Numbered from the stretch's first letter, positions 9,127-20,774 are shown. The stretch is DNA of 64,000 nt from Methylocystis sp. ATCC 49242 (GCF_000188155.2 NZ_KE124774.1:1866356-1930355); one strand, 5' to 3'. Notes: generated from the sequence alone by a model not told the origin. Numbers and translations are program-made.

Positions 9127-10797
9127 CTAAATCCTGGCGCTCGCGCGAGCATTGAGCAGAGACGAGAGGCTCTTGGCGCCTTTTGCGACTTCGCGACGGA
9201 TCGCGTCCAGCGCAGCCTTCGAAATATCATAGGGAAGAGAACCGGCGATTTCTGTCGTCGGTCGCAACAAAACTTCAGCGCCCAGCCCGCCGGGGATGAC
9301 TTCCACCTTTGCAATCTCGTGCAGCCACTCGCCAACATTCCAGCGCCATCGCTTGTTCCAGATCAGGAAATCATCCGAATCAACTTCAAGATTGAATTGG
9401 TGAAATCCGCAATAATTTTCCCTTTCCGCCTCGTTGGGAATATGGCGCAGATAGACCAACCCGCCAGGTTTAGTGACGCTCAGCATATTCAGTATGCCGA
9501 CAAGCGGGTTGATCGAATGATCCAGAGCGTTTCGGCAATGGACGATGTCGAAACGTTCAGATCCATCGAGCGCCAGGTAGAGGGCCTCGGCCGGTGCGAA
9601 TCCGGTGCGAACAGGCGGCGAATATCCGCTGGCACTAATAATTTCGTCATAAAGGCTCGCGAGCGGATCGACTGCTTTCAGATAAATTCTTCCCTGCTTC
9701 GATTGCGTCCCGAGGCTGGTTGAAGGCCCTGCGCCCACATCCAATATGCGAATTCCGTCACCCGCAGCCAATCGGCCAATCACCATCTCCATGCGCTCGT
9801 CCATCGGTGTGTCCGGTTTCATTCGCTGGATAAACTCCTCCGGCCATTCCCTGCCGGCGGTCTGAAACCATTGCGCCCAAAACTGGCATTCGTATTCAAT
9901 TCCTTCTGCCCAAACCCCAGTGTCAATCAATGCTTCGCCGTAAGCAAGATTGATCGCGGGGGCCGCTAATGACTCGTCGTTCTCTCGCGCCTCGATAATA
10001 TGAGAAAGTGGCCGAGTTGTTTCCGTTGCTACGGTGGATGCAACTGAAACCCGAGAATCGGACGTCTGCGATTCGATCTCATTATCGACGAGTGGCGCGC
10101 AGAGAAAATTATGCGCGCGACCACCCCATGTTTCAGCGTCGTTCACAAGCCTGAAACCTACGGCTGAAAGCATCCGGCGAATAGTTTCCGCCGTAAAGAA
10201 CCACCACCACGGGCCAAAATTTGGCTTCCCCGGACCATACATCAGCTTCTGTGCGTCCTGCATAATCGTCTCGTAAGGCAATCCCATTCGTTTTAAATAA
10301 GACCCGATAATCAACTGTTGTTTTTCGTCAAGTTGATGTGTCGACAAGAAGCGTCCACCAGACAGATCTATCTCTCCGTCGTCGCCACTTATGACATCGG
10401 GGACGACCATACTGGTCAGAACGAGATATTCCCTCGTAACCGCGTGGAGATTGATCAAATAATTGTAAGGCGAATGGACGTGATAAATGATGCCCGATGA
10501 GTGACATATGTCATAACGTCCTATCCTCTCAATCAGTTCCGGCGCGCAGGCGTCCGCGGTGAGGCACGCCACGCCGCGATCGCCCTGTTCCGCCAGTTTC
10601 GATTGAAAATCCAGCCAGAGCGAATGACCCTGAGGAACTATGTCTACCATAGTCGCAGAGGCCGCCCCCGCTCTCAGCGCCGGAGTCACCATTTCGTTCG
10701 TCAGGCCCCATAACCCTCCGATATCGACAAATGTCTTTCGAGGAGCGAGCCCTGCGATAACAGCTGCCTTATCTGTCAGATCCAAAACGTCGATCAT
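9127..10797 (-). CDS. Protein with two SAM-methyltransferase domains
   Basis: I choose ATG 10797 (MIDVLDLTDKAAVIAGL, 556 residues). The longer frame to 10998 would overlap the FkbM gene and its extra 67 residues look unstructured. Domain 1 (about residues 1-255) resembles CmoB-like/DUF1698 methyltransferases: TFVDIGGLWGLTNEM, SATMVDI, then YDICHSSGIIYHVHSPYNYL. Domain 2 (about 325-500) is a separate Methyltransf_11 type: GDGIRILDVGAGPSTSLG, AVDPLA, FDIVHCRNALDHSINPL, and the closing GGLVYLRH. Domain 1 has GGLWG in place of the usual G-x-G-x-G, so one domain may be non-catalytic or bind a different partner. Polysaccharide modification is likely from context; the substrate is unknown. Confidence 0.75.
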   Translation of the reverse strand: MIDVLDLTDKAAVIAGLAPRKTFVDIGGLWGLTNEMVTPALRAGAASATMVDIVPQGHSLWLDFQSKLAEQGDRGVACLTADACAPELIERIGRYDICHSSGIIYHVHSPYNYLINLHAVTREYLVLTSMVVPDVISGDDGEIDLSGGRFLSTHQLDEKQQLIIGSYLKRMGLPYETIMQDAQKLMYGPGKPNFGPWWWFFTAETIRRMLSAVGFRLVNDAETWGGRAHNFLCAPLVDNEIESQTSDSRVSVASTVATETTRPLSHIIEARENDESLAAPAINLAYGEALIDTGVWAEGIEYECQFWAQWFQTAGREWPEEFIQRMKPDTPMDERMEMVIGRLAAGDGIRILDVGAGPSTSLGTQSKQGRIYLKAVDPLASLYDEIISASGYSPPVRTGFAPAEALYLALDGSERFDIVHCRNALDHSINPLVGILNMLSVTKPGGLVYLRHIPNEAERENYCGFHQFNLEVDSDDFLIWNKRWRWNVGEWLHEIAKVEVIPGGLGAEVLLRPTTEIAGSLPYDISKAALDAIRREVAKGAKSLSSLLNARASARI

Positions 10798-10937
10798 TCC
10801 TATTTCACTCCATTTCCAGGATCGGACGATGGGGTTCTCAGTCTCCTGTCTGAAGATCGAGGCCACGCAACCGCGTAACGAATTGCTTGCTTCTGCCGTT
10901 TCAAGACTCGTACGCTTACAATCGGCATTTTTGGCGT

Positions 10938-11720
10938 CTATTCGATAACTCCCAGCTTTTTCAATGTCGCGCTGCTCGTGACATGGAAATCCATCCACCC
11001 ATGCACGAGCGGACTGTTGTGTTTCTGCAATTCCTTGAAAGCGAGATAATCCCTCGCTGCGTCCTCAAAACTTTGCCATCCCTCTCGCGGCAGTTCACGT
11101 CCGAACAATCCGCTCATGAGGCCGTTGAAGTGCGCAGGTACAAACACACCTTCTTGCGCCGGATTTGGAGGCGTTAAAGAGCTGTTAAATCCTTGATTGA
11201 CGATTTGGACTAGATCGTAACCTGCTGCAAAAAGAACAGCCAGGGCGCCAAGAGAAGCCGCCTCGATCGAAACAAAGGCCGGTCGGCGTGAGTCAGCCAA
11301 CAGCTGTTGAACGAACAATTCATCTGCTCCCTCCATATCACATTTGAGGTAATAGGGCACGCCATAAAGATCGAACATTTGGCTGAGCGTGATGGTGTCG
11401 ACCTTGATTTCCTGGCTGGCGTGTCCGCCTTTCTCCGCCCGGCTCTTGAATGCGCTCGACCAATCGTCCTTTATCGGGTTGAGATAGAATGAGATTTTCT
11501 CAGCCGAATTACGCCATAAAGCCCGATTGAGGATGACAAGCCTTTCTGCTTGCACGAAGGCCTCATGCTCCTGAAGCGCCGCTTCGACGAAAGCGGGATT
11601 TGCCTCGAGTGAAACTACACGAAACCGCTTGTCCAGATAGAACTTCGTGTCCAGCGCATAGTGCATCCCCAGATCGTAGATAAGATCCGGCAGATAGGTT
11701 TCCCCGTTACCATGCAACAT
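10938..11720 (-). CDS. FkbM family methyltransferase
   Basis: Start at ATG 11720 (MLHGNGETYLPDLIYDLGMHYALDTKFYLDKRF); an upstream TTG in frame is less likely. FkbM features: IYDLGMHYALDT in motif I, VVSLEANPAFVEAA (acidic strand), IKVDTITLSQMFDLYG and YYLKCDMEGADELFV, whose xKxDxEG triad is diagnostic for the family. Family members O-methylate sugars or polyketides. 260 residues, cytoplasmic. First gene of a leftward set with the two-domain methyltransferase (141 bases apart by my start choice) and WbqC. Confidence 0.88.
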   Translation of the reverse strand: MLHGNGETYLPDLIYDLGMHYALDTKFYLDKRFRVVSLEANPAFVEAALQEHEAFVQAERLVILNRALWRNSAEKISFYLNPIKDDWSSAFKSRAEKGGHASQEIKVDTITLSQMFDLYGVPYYLKCDMEGADELFVQQLLADSRRPAFVSIEAASLGALAVLFAAGYDLVQIVNQGFNSSLTPPNPAQEGVFVPAHFNGLMSGLFGRELPREGWQSFEDAARDYLAFKELQKHNSPLVHGWMDFHVTSSATLKKLGVIE

Positions 11721-12379
11721 TAACAATTCTCCGCTTGTTTTGGTTACTCACCTGCCGATTTTGCCTTTGATCAATCCGATAACTTGTTGCGCCTATTCGC
11801 GGCTGGCAGGTACGAATGTCTCGTGCGGCCCGGTCGCAACATGTTGTCGCGCGTGCGCTCACATTAGATCTACGAGTCAAGTCCCACCGCACAGCGTCAT
11901 AAGCGATATGCGCCTTTCAGAAGGCGTGACCCCGATTTGTTTACATTGGAAGGCGGCACGATTACGGTCCGAATCCCTCCATTTCATTCTCGGGGGCGGC
12001 GACTGATCGTCCCGGCTGAGGCAATTAGGCCGTCGCCGCGTAACACTAATGATGTTGATTTGATTTTGCAAAGCATCGGCCCGGGGAAAGCCCATGGCGC
12101 CCGGGATCTCGATTGACGCCGATTTACCTGATCAGAACGCCAGCTCTAAACCTGGATTTCCGCCCGGGATTGCAAGCGATAATTCATTCGGGTGAAAAAT
12201 CAAAAAAACCAACGCGATAAGCGTTAATAGACAACGCCGTCGAATTTCTTTTCGGCGCGTCTGCGGGGACGTTCTTCAATTTCTGCGACTCGATTCAAAG
12301 AAACCGGAAGCGTAACATTGGCCGAAGCGGCCTCTTTTCCGTGACGCCGGCGCCTTTCAATGCATCCCTACGCCCCCGC
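11721..12379. other. Gene-free stretch, lower GC than its surroundings
   Basis: No open frame with recognisable protein character was found on either strand. The stretch is visibly AT-richer than neighbouring genes, contains runs such as AAAAATCAAAAAAACC near 12198, and lies between the FkbM gene and IS66 debris. It probably holds the FkbM promoter near 11730-11800 and decayed DNA beyond. Confidence 0.5.
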
Positions 12380-13260
12380 CGAAGGCAGAGCTTGCCGTTG
12401 CACAGACCAGTGGGCTGGACTTTACAGCGGAACTGGCGGTCGCCCACGCGAAAGTGTCGGAAGATATGGCGCTGATCGCACAACAGAAGCTTCGGAACGC
12501 GAAACGGAGCGCCACGTCTTCGGGTAGCGGTCCGAGCGTTCGATGAGGCTGATCGATCACTTGTGGCTTACCTTCGAAGAACTGGAAGCCGGCGCGACGG
12601 AAGACCGGCTTGCAGCCGAAAAGGCGGTCGCCAGGACGACGACGGTCGCTGGATTTACGCGCAAGCGCGGGAAGCGCAATACCTTCCCTGACCTCCTTGC
12701 TCGCGAGCGAGTGGTGATCGACCCGCCGGCGGCGTGCGAATGCTGCGGGAGCACTCGCCCGCGCAAGCTCGGCGAGAATGTGACGCGCACATTGGAAACG
12801 AGCCCTGCCAGTCGAAGGTGATCGAGACGGTGCGGGAGATGTTCATCTGCCGGGATTGCGAGAAGATCAGTCAGGCGCCGGCGCCGTTCCATGTGATTGC
12901 GGAAGGATGGGCAGGCGCGAGCCTGCTGTCAGTGATCGTGTTCGAGAAATTCGGCCAGCACCAGCCTTTGAACTGTCAGGCCGAGCGTTATGCCCTGGAC
13001 GGCGCGCCGATCGCGCGGTCGACGATGGCCGACGCCGTGGCTCGGTCTGCCCGGCTCCCGATCCGCTCCTCCGCCTTGTGAAAACGCATGTGATGTCGGC
13101 CGAACGGCTGCAGGGCGACGACACGACCGCGCCCGTTCTGGCCAAAGGCGAGACTGACACGGGCCGGTGCTGGATTTATATACGAGATGACGAGCCGATT
13201 GGCGGCGCTTGGCCGCCGGCCGCGATGCTCTACTATTCTCGCGATCGCCGGGGCGAACAC
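12380..13260 (+). pseudogene. IS66-family transposase (TnpC) remnant with frameshifts
   Basis: Three frames read in turn give IS66 TnpC: AELAVAHAKVSEDMALIAQQKLRNAKR (N-terminal helix, 12383-12520), then RLIDHLWLTFEELEAG...TTTVAGFTRKRGKR...PPAACECCGSTRPRKLGENV (linker and zinc-finger CxxC, 12543-12800), then VIETVREMFICRDCEKISQAPAPFHVIAEG (12820-13050) and DDTTAPVLAKGETDTGRCWIYIRDDEP...YYSRDRRGEHP (DDE start, 13110-13260). At least three frame changes and loss of the rest of the DDE domain make it dead. No IS66 ends or tnpA/tnpB were found. Confidence 0.85.
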
Positions 13261-13456
13261 CCAAATCGCCAAAGAACTCTGCGAGCCCGTGTGTTGGCTG
13301 TTTGACGTCGCCGCAGAGATGGAGCCCGAAAACGGCCTCATATGGGTCCACGGCATCACGGACGACGGCGTGATGGCTTTCACCGACTGTGGAATCGATT
13401 ACTTGGTCGAGCTGATCAAAATGCGTAAGCTCGATCGGACGCTCCTCAGTAGATAA
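13250..13456 (+). pseudogene. Unidentified small reading frame fused to the IS66 remnant
   Basis: The frame IAKELCEPVCWLFDVAAEMEPENGLIWVHGITDDGVMAFTDCG reads like a real, conserved small acidic protein of about 60 residues, but it has no start codon of its own in the expected place and runs out of an IS66 frame. I do not recognise a function. It may be a small gene truncated at its 5' end by the IS66 break point at about 13260. Confidence 0.35.
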
Positions 13457-13571
13457 AACACCGGACCGGCGATACCCGCGACCTACGTTCGATGGCTACT
13501 GTCGTCCACACGAAAGACGGCTTAACTCCAAGCGCCACGTCTTCTGGGACGGCGCCGGAAAACAGTGGCAA

Positions 13572-13760
13572 TGCCGTTGACCGAGGCCGTGACGGCGACT
13601 GGCTTCGCGAGGCGTTCGCCGGGCGCGCGACAGAGCCCTGCAATCCGCCGTCGGAAAGCCCCAAGGACTTGGTTACTACAACAAGGCCCTCTATCGCCAA
13701 CGCCAAAAAATCGAGAACCTCTCCGCCAAACTCACAGCTGTCCAAACAACAGGGGCCAAC
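13572..13760 (+). pseudogene. IS5-family transposase C-terminal remnant
   Basis: DRGRDGDWLREAFAGRATEPCNPP (13575-13650) corresponds to the 'DxGYDADWFRxAL..RGIxPCIPP' part of IS5-family transposases, and after a frameshift YYNKALYRQRQKIENLSAKL (13673-13735) matches the 'YDKxLYRQRHRIENxFAKLK' motif with the catalytic Glu. Both ends are missing. Debris from an older insertion next to the IS66 remnant. Confidence 0.75.
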
Positions 13761-14112
13761 TCTCTCAGCTACGCGGCGCCGGCAAATTATGCGGCAAACT
13801 TCACCGAAACAGGCGGTCGGCTGCGCAATCCTGACCAGCTCCGCCGATCACCAGTTGCTACATCCGCGCCCTCGTGCGTATCAAACACCGAAACTCTGGT
13901 TGCCCCTGGATGAAAATGCAGGGGCAGGTCACCCACTTTTGGATGGGATCCTAATCAGATATGGAGAAATGCCTCGTTAATCCCCAGCCAGATAATGGAG
14001 GTCTCCGTCAATTTCACTTCCACCTTATATAGATTTTCTTTCCTTACTGCCGCCGCTTGATATACGTGAAAACCACTCATGTTCGCAATGAACTATTTTA
14101 AATGGAACATCG
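13761..14112. other. Gene-free stretch between IS debris and the aminotransferase gene
   Basis: No convincing reading frame. The first part may be decayed transposon DNA; the part after 13980 is AT-rich and lies downstream of the DegT gene, where a terminator would be expected, but I see no strong hairpin with a T-run. Confidence 0.4.
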
Positions 14113-15285
14113 TCAAGCATATCCAACAATCGCATTATTTTTCGAGTTCACAATTGATGGCATTATCTTGTCTCGACGAACACCATCCGCTATCGCCGCC
14201 ACGACTCGGCTCACGTCCGAGGCGGACAAGTCGCACGCGACCGGAACACCCACCAATCGGCGAGCCAAGTCCTCTGTGACAGGAAGTTCGTCTCGTTCAA
14301 CATCTTTATAATAGGCATGATTGTGCAGTCCCGATCCGTACCACAGTCGAAAATCGACGCCGAATCGCTCAAGAGCCGTATGCACTGCGGTTGTTTCTGC
14401 GGAGGTCTGACAGAGATATAGGGCGTAACATCCCGCAACCTCCGGAAAACCATGAAAGTTATCGGCCATCGTTACATCATTGAAATACCGGCGATAACAA
14501 TCAGCAACGGCCCTGAACGCCGCCTGTCGCTCATACAGACTATCAAGAGACGCGAGCCCAACCGCCGCATGATATTCGCTCATCTTCCCATTGATGCTCG
14601 GCATTTGGCTATTGCGCGCGCCATAAAAGCCAAAATTCATCGCTTGTCGCGCACGGTCCGCCAATGCGATGTCTGATGTGACAACTGCCCCCCCTTCTCC
14701 CGTCGCAAAGCTTTTGGTAGCGTGAAAACTCAATGCGATCGGGATATCGCCAATCGCTTGCTCTGGCGAGGCGACGCACGCTTCAAAACTTGCGGCCGCA
14801 TCGATAACTATCGGTATTCCGGTTCTTCTTGCGAAGCGTCGCCACGCCTCTTGCTGGGGCGGCTTTCCGAATGACGCCACAGGAACGATGACGCCAACAT
14901 GGTCGAGCAAGGGATGCGCGATGAGTCGCTCGGGATCGAGCATCCAGCTCATTTCATCAACGTCCACCAGATACGGTCGATACCCGCATTGCTCTACCGC
15001 TGAAGCGGTGGCGATAAATGTATAGCCTGGAACTATCGCAAGTGGTCGCGCCGCCCTTGCGCGTCCCGACGAGGCCAGTATCGCACAAACGAGAGCCGCA
15101 GTTCCTGAACCCGTGCAAACTATACCCCCGGCAGGCGAACGAAGAAGACGAGTTATCCGCGTCTCCAATTCAGCGACCAAAGGTCCGCCATTTGAATAGG
15201 TCCTGCCTACGTCAATGTAACGCAAATATGGCAGTATCTGATCCGCCACCGGCAATTTCGGGCGCATGACAGGTATCTTATTCAT
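14113..15285 (-). CDS. DegT/DnrJ/EryC1/StrS-family PLP aminotransferase
   Basis: A 390-residue sugar aminotransferase-type protein. GSGTAALVCAILAS (residues ~60-73) binds the cofactor phosphate, VDVDEMSWMLDPE precedes the VIDAAASFEA strand with the PLP-ring aspartate, and SFHATKSFATGEGGAVVTSD carries the Schiff-base Lys191. Such enzymes convert keto-sugar nucleotides to amino sugars for O-antigen or exopolysaccharide; its presence beside WbqC and an acyltransferase suggests an N-acylated amino sugar. Start ATG 15285 has GGGG just upstream and the palindrome at 15297-15311 in front of it. Confidence 0.92.
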   Translation of the reverse strand: MNKIPVMRPKLPVADQILPYLRYIDVGRTYSNGGPLVAELETRITRLLRSPAGGIVCTGSGTAALVCAILASSGRARAARPLAIVPGYTFIATASAVEQCGYRPYLVDVDEMSWMLDPERLIAHPLLDHVGVIVPVASFGKPPQQEAWRRFARRTGIPIVIDAAASFEACVASPEQAIGDIPIALSFHATKSFATGEGGAVVTSDIALADRARQAMNFGFYGARNSQMPSINGKMSEYHAAVGLASLDSLYERQAAFRAVADCYRRYFNDVTMADNFHGFPEVAGCYALYLCQTSAETTAVHTALERFGVDFRLWYGSGLHNHAYYKDVERDELPVTEDLARRLVGVPVACDLSASDVSRVVAAIADGVRRDKIMPSIVNSKNNAIVGYA

Positions 15286-15296
15286 CGACCCCGCTC

Positions 15297-15311
15297 AACA
15301 TGTTACATGTT
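15297..15311. promoter_or_regulatory. Palindrome AACATG-TTA-CATGTT upstream of the aminotransferase
   Basis: A perfect 6-3-6 inverted repeat, AT-rich in a GC-rich region, 12 bases before the start codon of the DegT gene. The ten bases ATGTTACATG occur again at 33172-33181, upstream of the other arm of the polysaccharide locus. It looks like an operator, but no regulator is identified. Confidence 0.4.
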
Positions 15312-15619
15312 AACCTTATACACGCACGCTCTGAAGTCAAGCTAGTGCGCAAGGTGTTGAATATTCGATCGAACACCAGATACGCCTGCTCTGAAATCGA
15401 CCGCTGACAGGACGCTTGATTGGCCTTCGGTAACACATTTCAGGTGATTTTAATCGAGGCTCAGGACTCATTGATTGAGATAAAACCGCGGCGGCTGCGA
15501 TCCAGATGGCCGAAATGAATGTGTGGGCGCAGAGCTGGCCGCGGAAATTCGGGCAGTAGCTTGAGTGGATTTTCTGCCTGATCGCGGCGAGGATTCTCGG
15601 CGCGAATCAGAAGTATTCG
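15312..15619. other. Gene-free stretch at the left edge of the IS island
   Basis: No reading frame is supported. From about 15460 the sequence (GACTCATTGATTGAG onwards) looks like the non-coding end of an insertion sequence, possibly the left end of the IS3 that follows or of another element, but no inverted repeat partner was found in the window. Confidence 0.35.
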
Positions 15620-15928
15620 ATGACGAAGCGAAGCCGCCGGACGCATTCTCCGGCGTTCAAGGCGAAAGTGGCTTTGGCCGCGATCAAGGGTGAGAAGACG
15701 CTGGCCGAACTGGCGCAGCAGTTCGACGTCCACCCCAACCAGATCACGACGTGGAAAAGTCAGTTGCTGGAAGGCGCGGCAGGCATTTTCGGGCAGGAGA
15801 AGACGGAGCCGAAAGAAGCCGCCATTGACTTGAAGGGGCTTCACGCGAAGATCGGCGAACTAACGCCGGAGAACGTTTTTTTGTCCGGCGCGCTCACAAA
15901 AGCGGGATTGCTGAGCGCAAAAAGATGA
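15620..15928 (+). CDS. IS3-family OrfA (transposase N-terminal part)
   Basis: 102 residues: [35 protein letters not shown] is the helix-turn-helix of IS3 OrfA, with [13 protein letters not shown] and a leucine-zipper-like tail. The matching OrfB is broken just downstream, so the protein can no longer make the OrfAB transposase. Part of the split IS3 element continued at 20775-20902. Confidence 0.88.
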   Translation: MTKRSRRTHSPAFKAKVALAAIKGEKTLAELAQQFDVHPNQITTWKSQLLEGAAGIFGQEKTEPKEAAIDLKGLHAKIGELTPENVFLSGALTKAGLLSAKR

Positions 15929-16124
15929 TCGACCGCGACCATGACCTCCCGATCGCCCCCGGCATGCGAAAGCGCTCGGCCTCGCCTAAAGGACGGTCTA
16001 CTACAAGCTTCGGCCGGTCTCGGCCGAGGACCTGAAGCTGATGCGGAGCCTCGACGAACTGCATCTAGATTATCCCTTCGCCGGGGCGCGGATGCTGCGT
16101 GATTTCTTGGGGCGCGAGGGCGTA
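15920..16124 (+). pseudogene. IS3-family OrfB, N-terminal fragment
   Basis: After a frameshift and an in-frame TAA, the frame reads KALGLA*RTVYYKLRPVSAEDLKLMRSLDELHLDYPFAGARMLRDFLGREG, the normal start of IS3 OrfB. It stops exactly where the first IS21 copy begins (TGAACAG at 16125). The downstream middle part of what may be the same OrfB lies at 20775-20902. Confidence 0.82.
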
Positions 16125-16249
16125 TGAACAGCGGCGCCAAAGTGTACCACTGAACCGGCTTTGGGGGCTGCTGTGACGGCGGCGCAAAAGTGTACCGGTC
16201 CTGATAGGCCGAACTCGATGTCATCGACTGGCATGGAGAGGCCGAAAGG

Positions 16250-17788
16250 ATGTTCACAGTGGAACTCTATGCCCGGGTGAGACGCGCGGTGATGGCGGAA
16301 GGGCTGAGCCGCCGGGAAGCGGCCAGGCGCTTCGGCGTGCACCGCAATACGATCACGAAGATGCTTCAATATTCGGTTCCGCCGGGGTATCGGCGTCGGG
16401 AGCGGCCGATCTCGAAGAAGCTGGGGCCGTATATGGCCTGGATCGACAAGGTCCTGGCGGATGATCGGCTTGTTCACGCCAAGCAGCGTCATACGGCACA
16501 GCGGATATTCGAACGGCTGCGGGACGAAGAAGGGTTTTCCGGCGGCTACACGATCGTCCGGGAATATGTCGCGCAGGCGCAGTTGCGGTCGCGCGAGATG
16601 TTTATTCCACTCAGCCATCGACCGGGGAATGCGCAGGCGGATTTTGGCGAGGCGGACGCCTATATCGCCGGCAGGAAGGTCCGCTTTCATTATTTTTGCA
16701 TGGACCTGCCGCATTCGGACGGCTGCTTCGTCAAGGCCTATCCGGCGGAGACGGCGGAAGCCTTCTGCGACGGCCATGTCGCGGCCTTCGCCTTCTTTGG
16801 CGGCGTCCCCCAGTCCATTCTTTACGACAATACGCGTCTCGCGGTCGCCAGGATCGTGAAGGGTGGAGAGCGTCTGCGTTCGCAAATGTTTGCGGAACTC
16901 CAGAGCCATTACCTTTTTGCTGATCGCTTTGGCCGGCCCGGCAAGGGGAATGACAAGGGCAAGGTCGAGGGGCTTGTCGGCTATGTCCGGCGCAACTTCA
17001 TGACGCCACTGCCCGTGGCGGAGAGTTTCGAGGCGCTGAACGCGAGGTTCCTGGACGCCTGCACGAAACGACGGCGGGCGATCCTGCGCGGCCAGTCGAC
17101 GCCGATCGGCGAACGCATGCAGGCGGATATGGCGGCATTCCTGCCGGCGCCGCCGGCTCCCTATGACGCCTGTCACAAGGTCGCGACGCGCGTGTCGTCG
17201 ATGGCGCTGGTGCGCTACCGCAACAACGATTACTCGGTCCCGACGCGCTTCGGCCATCGGGAGGCGCTGGCCAAGGGCTATGTCGATCGGGTCGAGATTG
17301 TCTGCGGCGGGGAGACCATCGCCGTGCATGCGCGCAGCTACGGCAAGGCCGAGTTCATCTACAACCCGCTGCATTATCTCGCCCTGCTCGAACACAAGAG
17401 CCGCGCGCTCGATCAGGCCGCGCCGCTCGACGACTGGCGGCTTGCCGACTGCGTGCATCGTCTGCGGCGGCTGATGGAGGCGCGCATGGGGAATAGCGGG
17501 CGCCGCGAGTTCATCCAGGTGCTGCGGCTGATGGAGGACTTTCATCAGCATCAGGTCGAACAGGCGGTCGCGGAGGCGCTGCGTCTTGGCGCGATCAGCT
17601 TTGACGCAGTGAAGATGCTGCTGCTGGCCAGGCTGGAGAACCGGCCCGCGCGGCTCGATCTGACATTCTACCCCTACCTGCCGGCGGCTACGGTCGGCGC
17701 GACGGATCCGCGCGCCTATCTCGGGCTCGTCGCCGGCGCGAGCGTCATCGCGGGCGTCATGGAGACGACCGCGGGAGGTCCGGCATGA
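16250..17788 (+). CDS. istA: IS21 transposase IstA, copy A
   Basis: 512 residues. N-terminal helix-turn-helix (GLSRREAARRFGVHRNTITKML), an rve-type DDE core with ADFGEADAYIAG (first Asp), PQSILYDNTRLA (second Asp) and KGKVEGLVGYVRRNF (Glu), and the C-terminal Mu-transposase-like domain (YSVPTRFGHREALAKGYVDRVEI). All catalytic positions are present and the frame is intact, so it should be active. It overlaps istB by ATGA. Confidence 0.95.
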   Translation: MFTVELYARVRRAVMAEGLSRREAARRFGVHRNTITKMLQYSVPPGYRRRERPISKKLGPYMAWIDKVLADDRLVHAKQRHTAQRIFERLRDEEGFSGGYTIVREYVAQAQLRSREMFIPLSHRPGNAQADFGEADAYIAGRKVRFHYFCMDLPHSDGCFVKAYPAETAEAFCDGHVAAFAFFGGVPQSILYDNTRLAVARIVKGGERLRSQMFAELQSHYLFADRFGRPGKGNDKGKVEGLVGYVRRNFMTPLPVAESFEALNARFLDACTKRRRAILRGQSTPIGERMQADMAAFLPAPPAPYDACHKVATRVSSMALVRYRNNDYSVPTRFGHREALAKGYVDRVEIVCGGETIAVHARSYGKAEFIYNPLHYLALLEHKSRALDQAAPLDDWRLADCVHRLRRLMEARMGNSGRREFIQVLRLMEDFHQHQVEQAVAEALRLGAISFDAVKMLLLARLENRPARLDLTFYPYLPAATVGATDPRAYLGLVAGASVIAGVMETTAGGPA

Positions 17789-18627
17789 CCACCTCGCATG
17801 AGCCAGGTTCGCAGACGATCGTCGCGCCGCAGGTGCTGCTGGGTAATCATCTCAAGGCGCTGAAGCTTCCCACCTTCGCGCGCGAATATGAGAAGGTGGC
17901 GCTGGAGTCGGCGCAGGACCGCGCCGATTACCCGCGCTATCTGCTACGCCTGTGCGAACTGGAGCGCATTGATCGCGAGCGGCGCAATGTCGAGCGCCGC
18001 ATCCGGCTGGCGCGCTTTACGCAGGTCAAAAGCCTCGACACATTTGACTTTACCGCCCAGCCTTCACTCAACAAGCCGCTCGTGCTGGAGCTGGCGCGGT
18101 GCGAATGGATCGAGAAGCGACAGAACTGCATCGCCCTTGGGCCAAGCGGAACGGGGAAGACCCACGTCGCGCTCGCCCTGGGGCTCGCCGCCTGCCAGAA
18201 GGGGTTCAGCGTCGCGTTCACGACCGCCGCGGCTCTTGTGCACGAACTGATGGAGGCGCGCGACGAGCGCCGCCTGCGCGCGCTGCAAAAGCATCTCAAC
18301 ACCGTCAAACTGCTGATCGTCGACGAGCTGGGCTATGCGCCGTTCACGGCGGTCGGCTCAGAGCTGCTCTTCGAGGTCTTCAGCCAGCGCTATGAACGCG
18401 GCGCGACGCTGGTGACCAGCAATCTGCCCTTTGATGAATGGACGTCGGTGTTTGGCTCCGAGCGTCTCACCGGCGCATTGCTCGACCGGCTCACCCATCA
18501 TGTCCACATTCTGGAAATGAACGGCGGGAGCTATCGCCTCTCGACCGCAAAGAAAGCGCAACGGCGAAACCGCGATCTCCCCGACGCGCCCGCAATCGAC
18601 AAAGGAGGCGCCGACACGACGAACTGA
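17785..18627 (+). CDS. istB: IS21 helper ATPase IstB, copy A
   Basis: 280-residue DnaC-like AAA+ ATPase that partners IstA in target selection. Walker A GPSGTGKTHVALALG, Walker B LLIVDELGYAPF, sensor-like TLVTSNLPFDEW and the C-terminal LTHHVHILEMNGGSYRL are all present. Intact; differs from copy B in the C-terminal GGSYRLS (copy B GESYRLA). Confidence 0.95.
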   Translation: MTTSHEPGSQTIVAPQVLLGNHLKALKLPTFAREYEKVALESAQDRADYPRYLLRLCELERIDRERRNVERRIRLARFTQVKSLDTFDFTAQPSLNKPLVLELARCEWIEKRQNCIALGPSGTGKTHVALALGLAACQKGFSVAFTTAAALVHELMEARDERRLRALQKHLNTVKLLIVDELGYAPFTAVGSELLFEVFSQRYERGATLVTSNLPFDEWTSVFGSERLTGALLDRLTHHVHILEMNGGSYRLSTAKKAQRRNRDLPDAPAIDKGGADTTN

Positions 18628-18779
18628 TCGCCGTCGCGCGCGTTGAACCGCGCTGCGCTACGCTCCGCGCGCCTCAACGCCCGCGTCAACTAAACTACAA
18701 GGGCCGTGCGGCCCTTTTCTCGAAACCAGACCGGTACACTTTTACCCCGCCTTCATGCACATTTTGTCCCCGCCATTGA

Positions 18780-20660
<1,881 letters not shown>

Positions 20661-20681
<21 letters not shown>

Positions 20682-20767
20682 TTGTCGCTCCGCGACAATC
20701 ATCCCAACACCGCGACCGAAACATCTCATCCCGATTGTCGCGCTCTTCTCACTCAGATTGTCACACC
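20661..20767. repeat. Right-end repeats of the second IS21-family element
   Basis: The motif GCGACAATC and its complement GATTGTCGC recur five times in about 100 bases (near 20659, 20681, 20693, 20734 and as GATTGTCACA at 20757). This is the multiple-binding-site arrangement of IS21 ends, and the last copy probably marks the terminus. Confidence 0.6.
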
Positions 20768-20774
20768 ATAACGT

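Noticed and set aside
16070-17551. A 493-residue frame antisense to istA (and its twin at 23528-25012)
   Set aside because: It exists only because GC-rich istA lacks stops in the opposite frame; istA has all family motifs.
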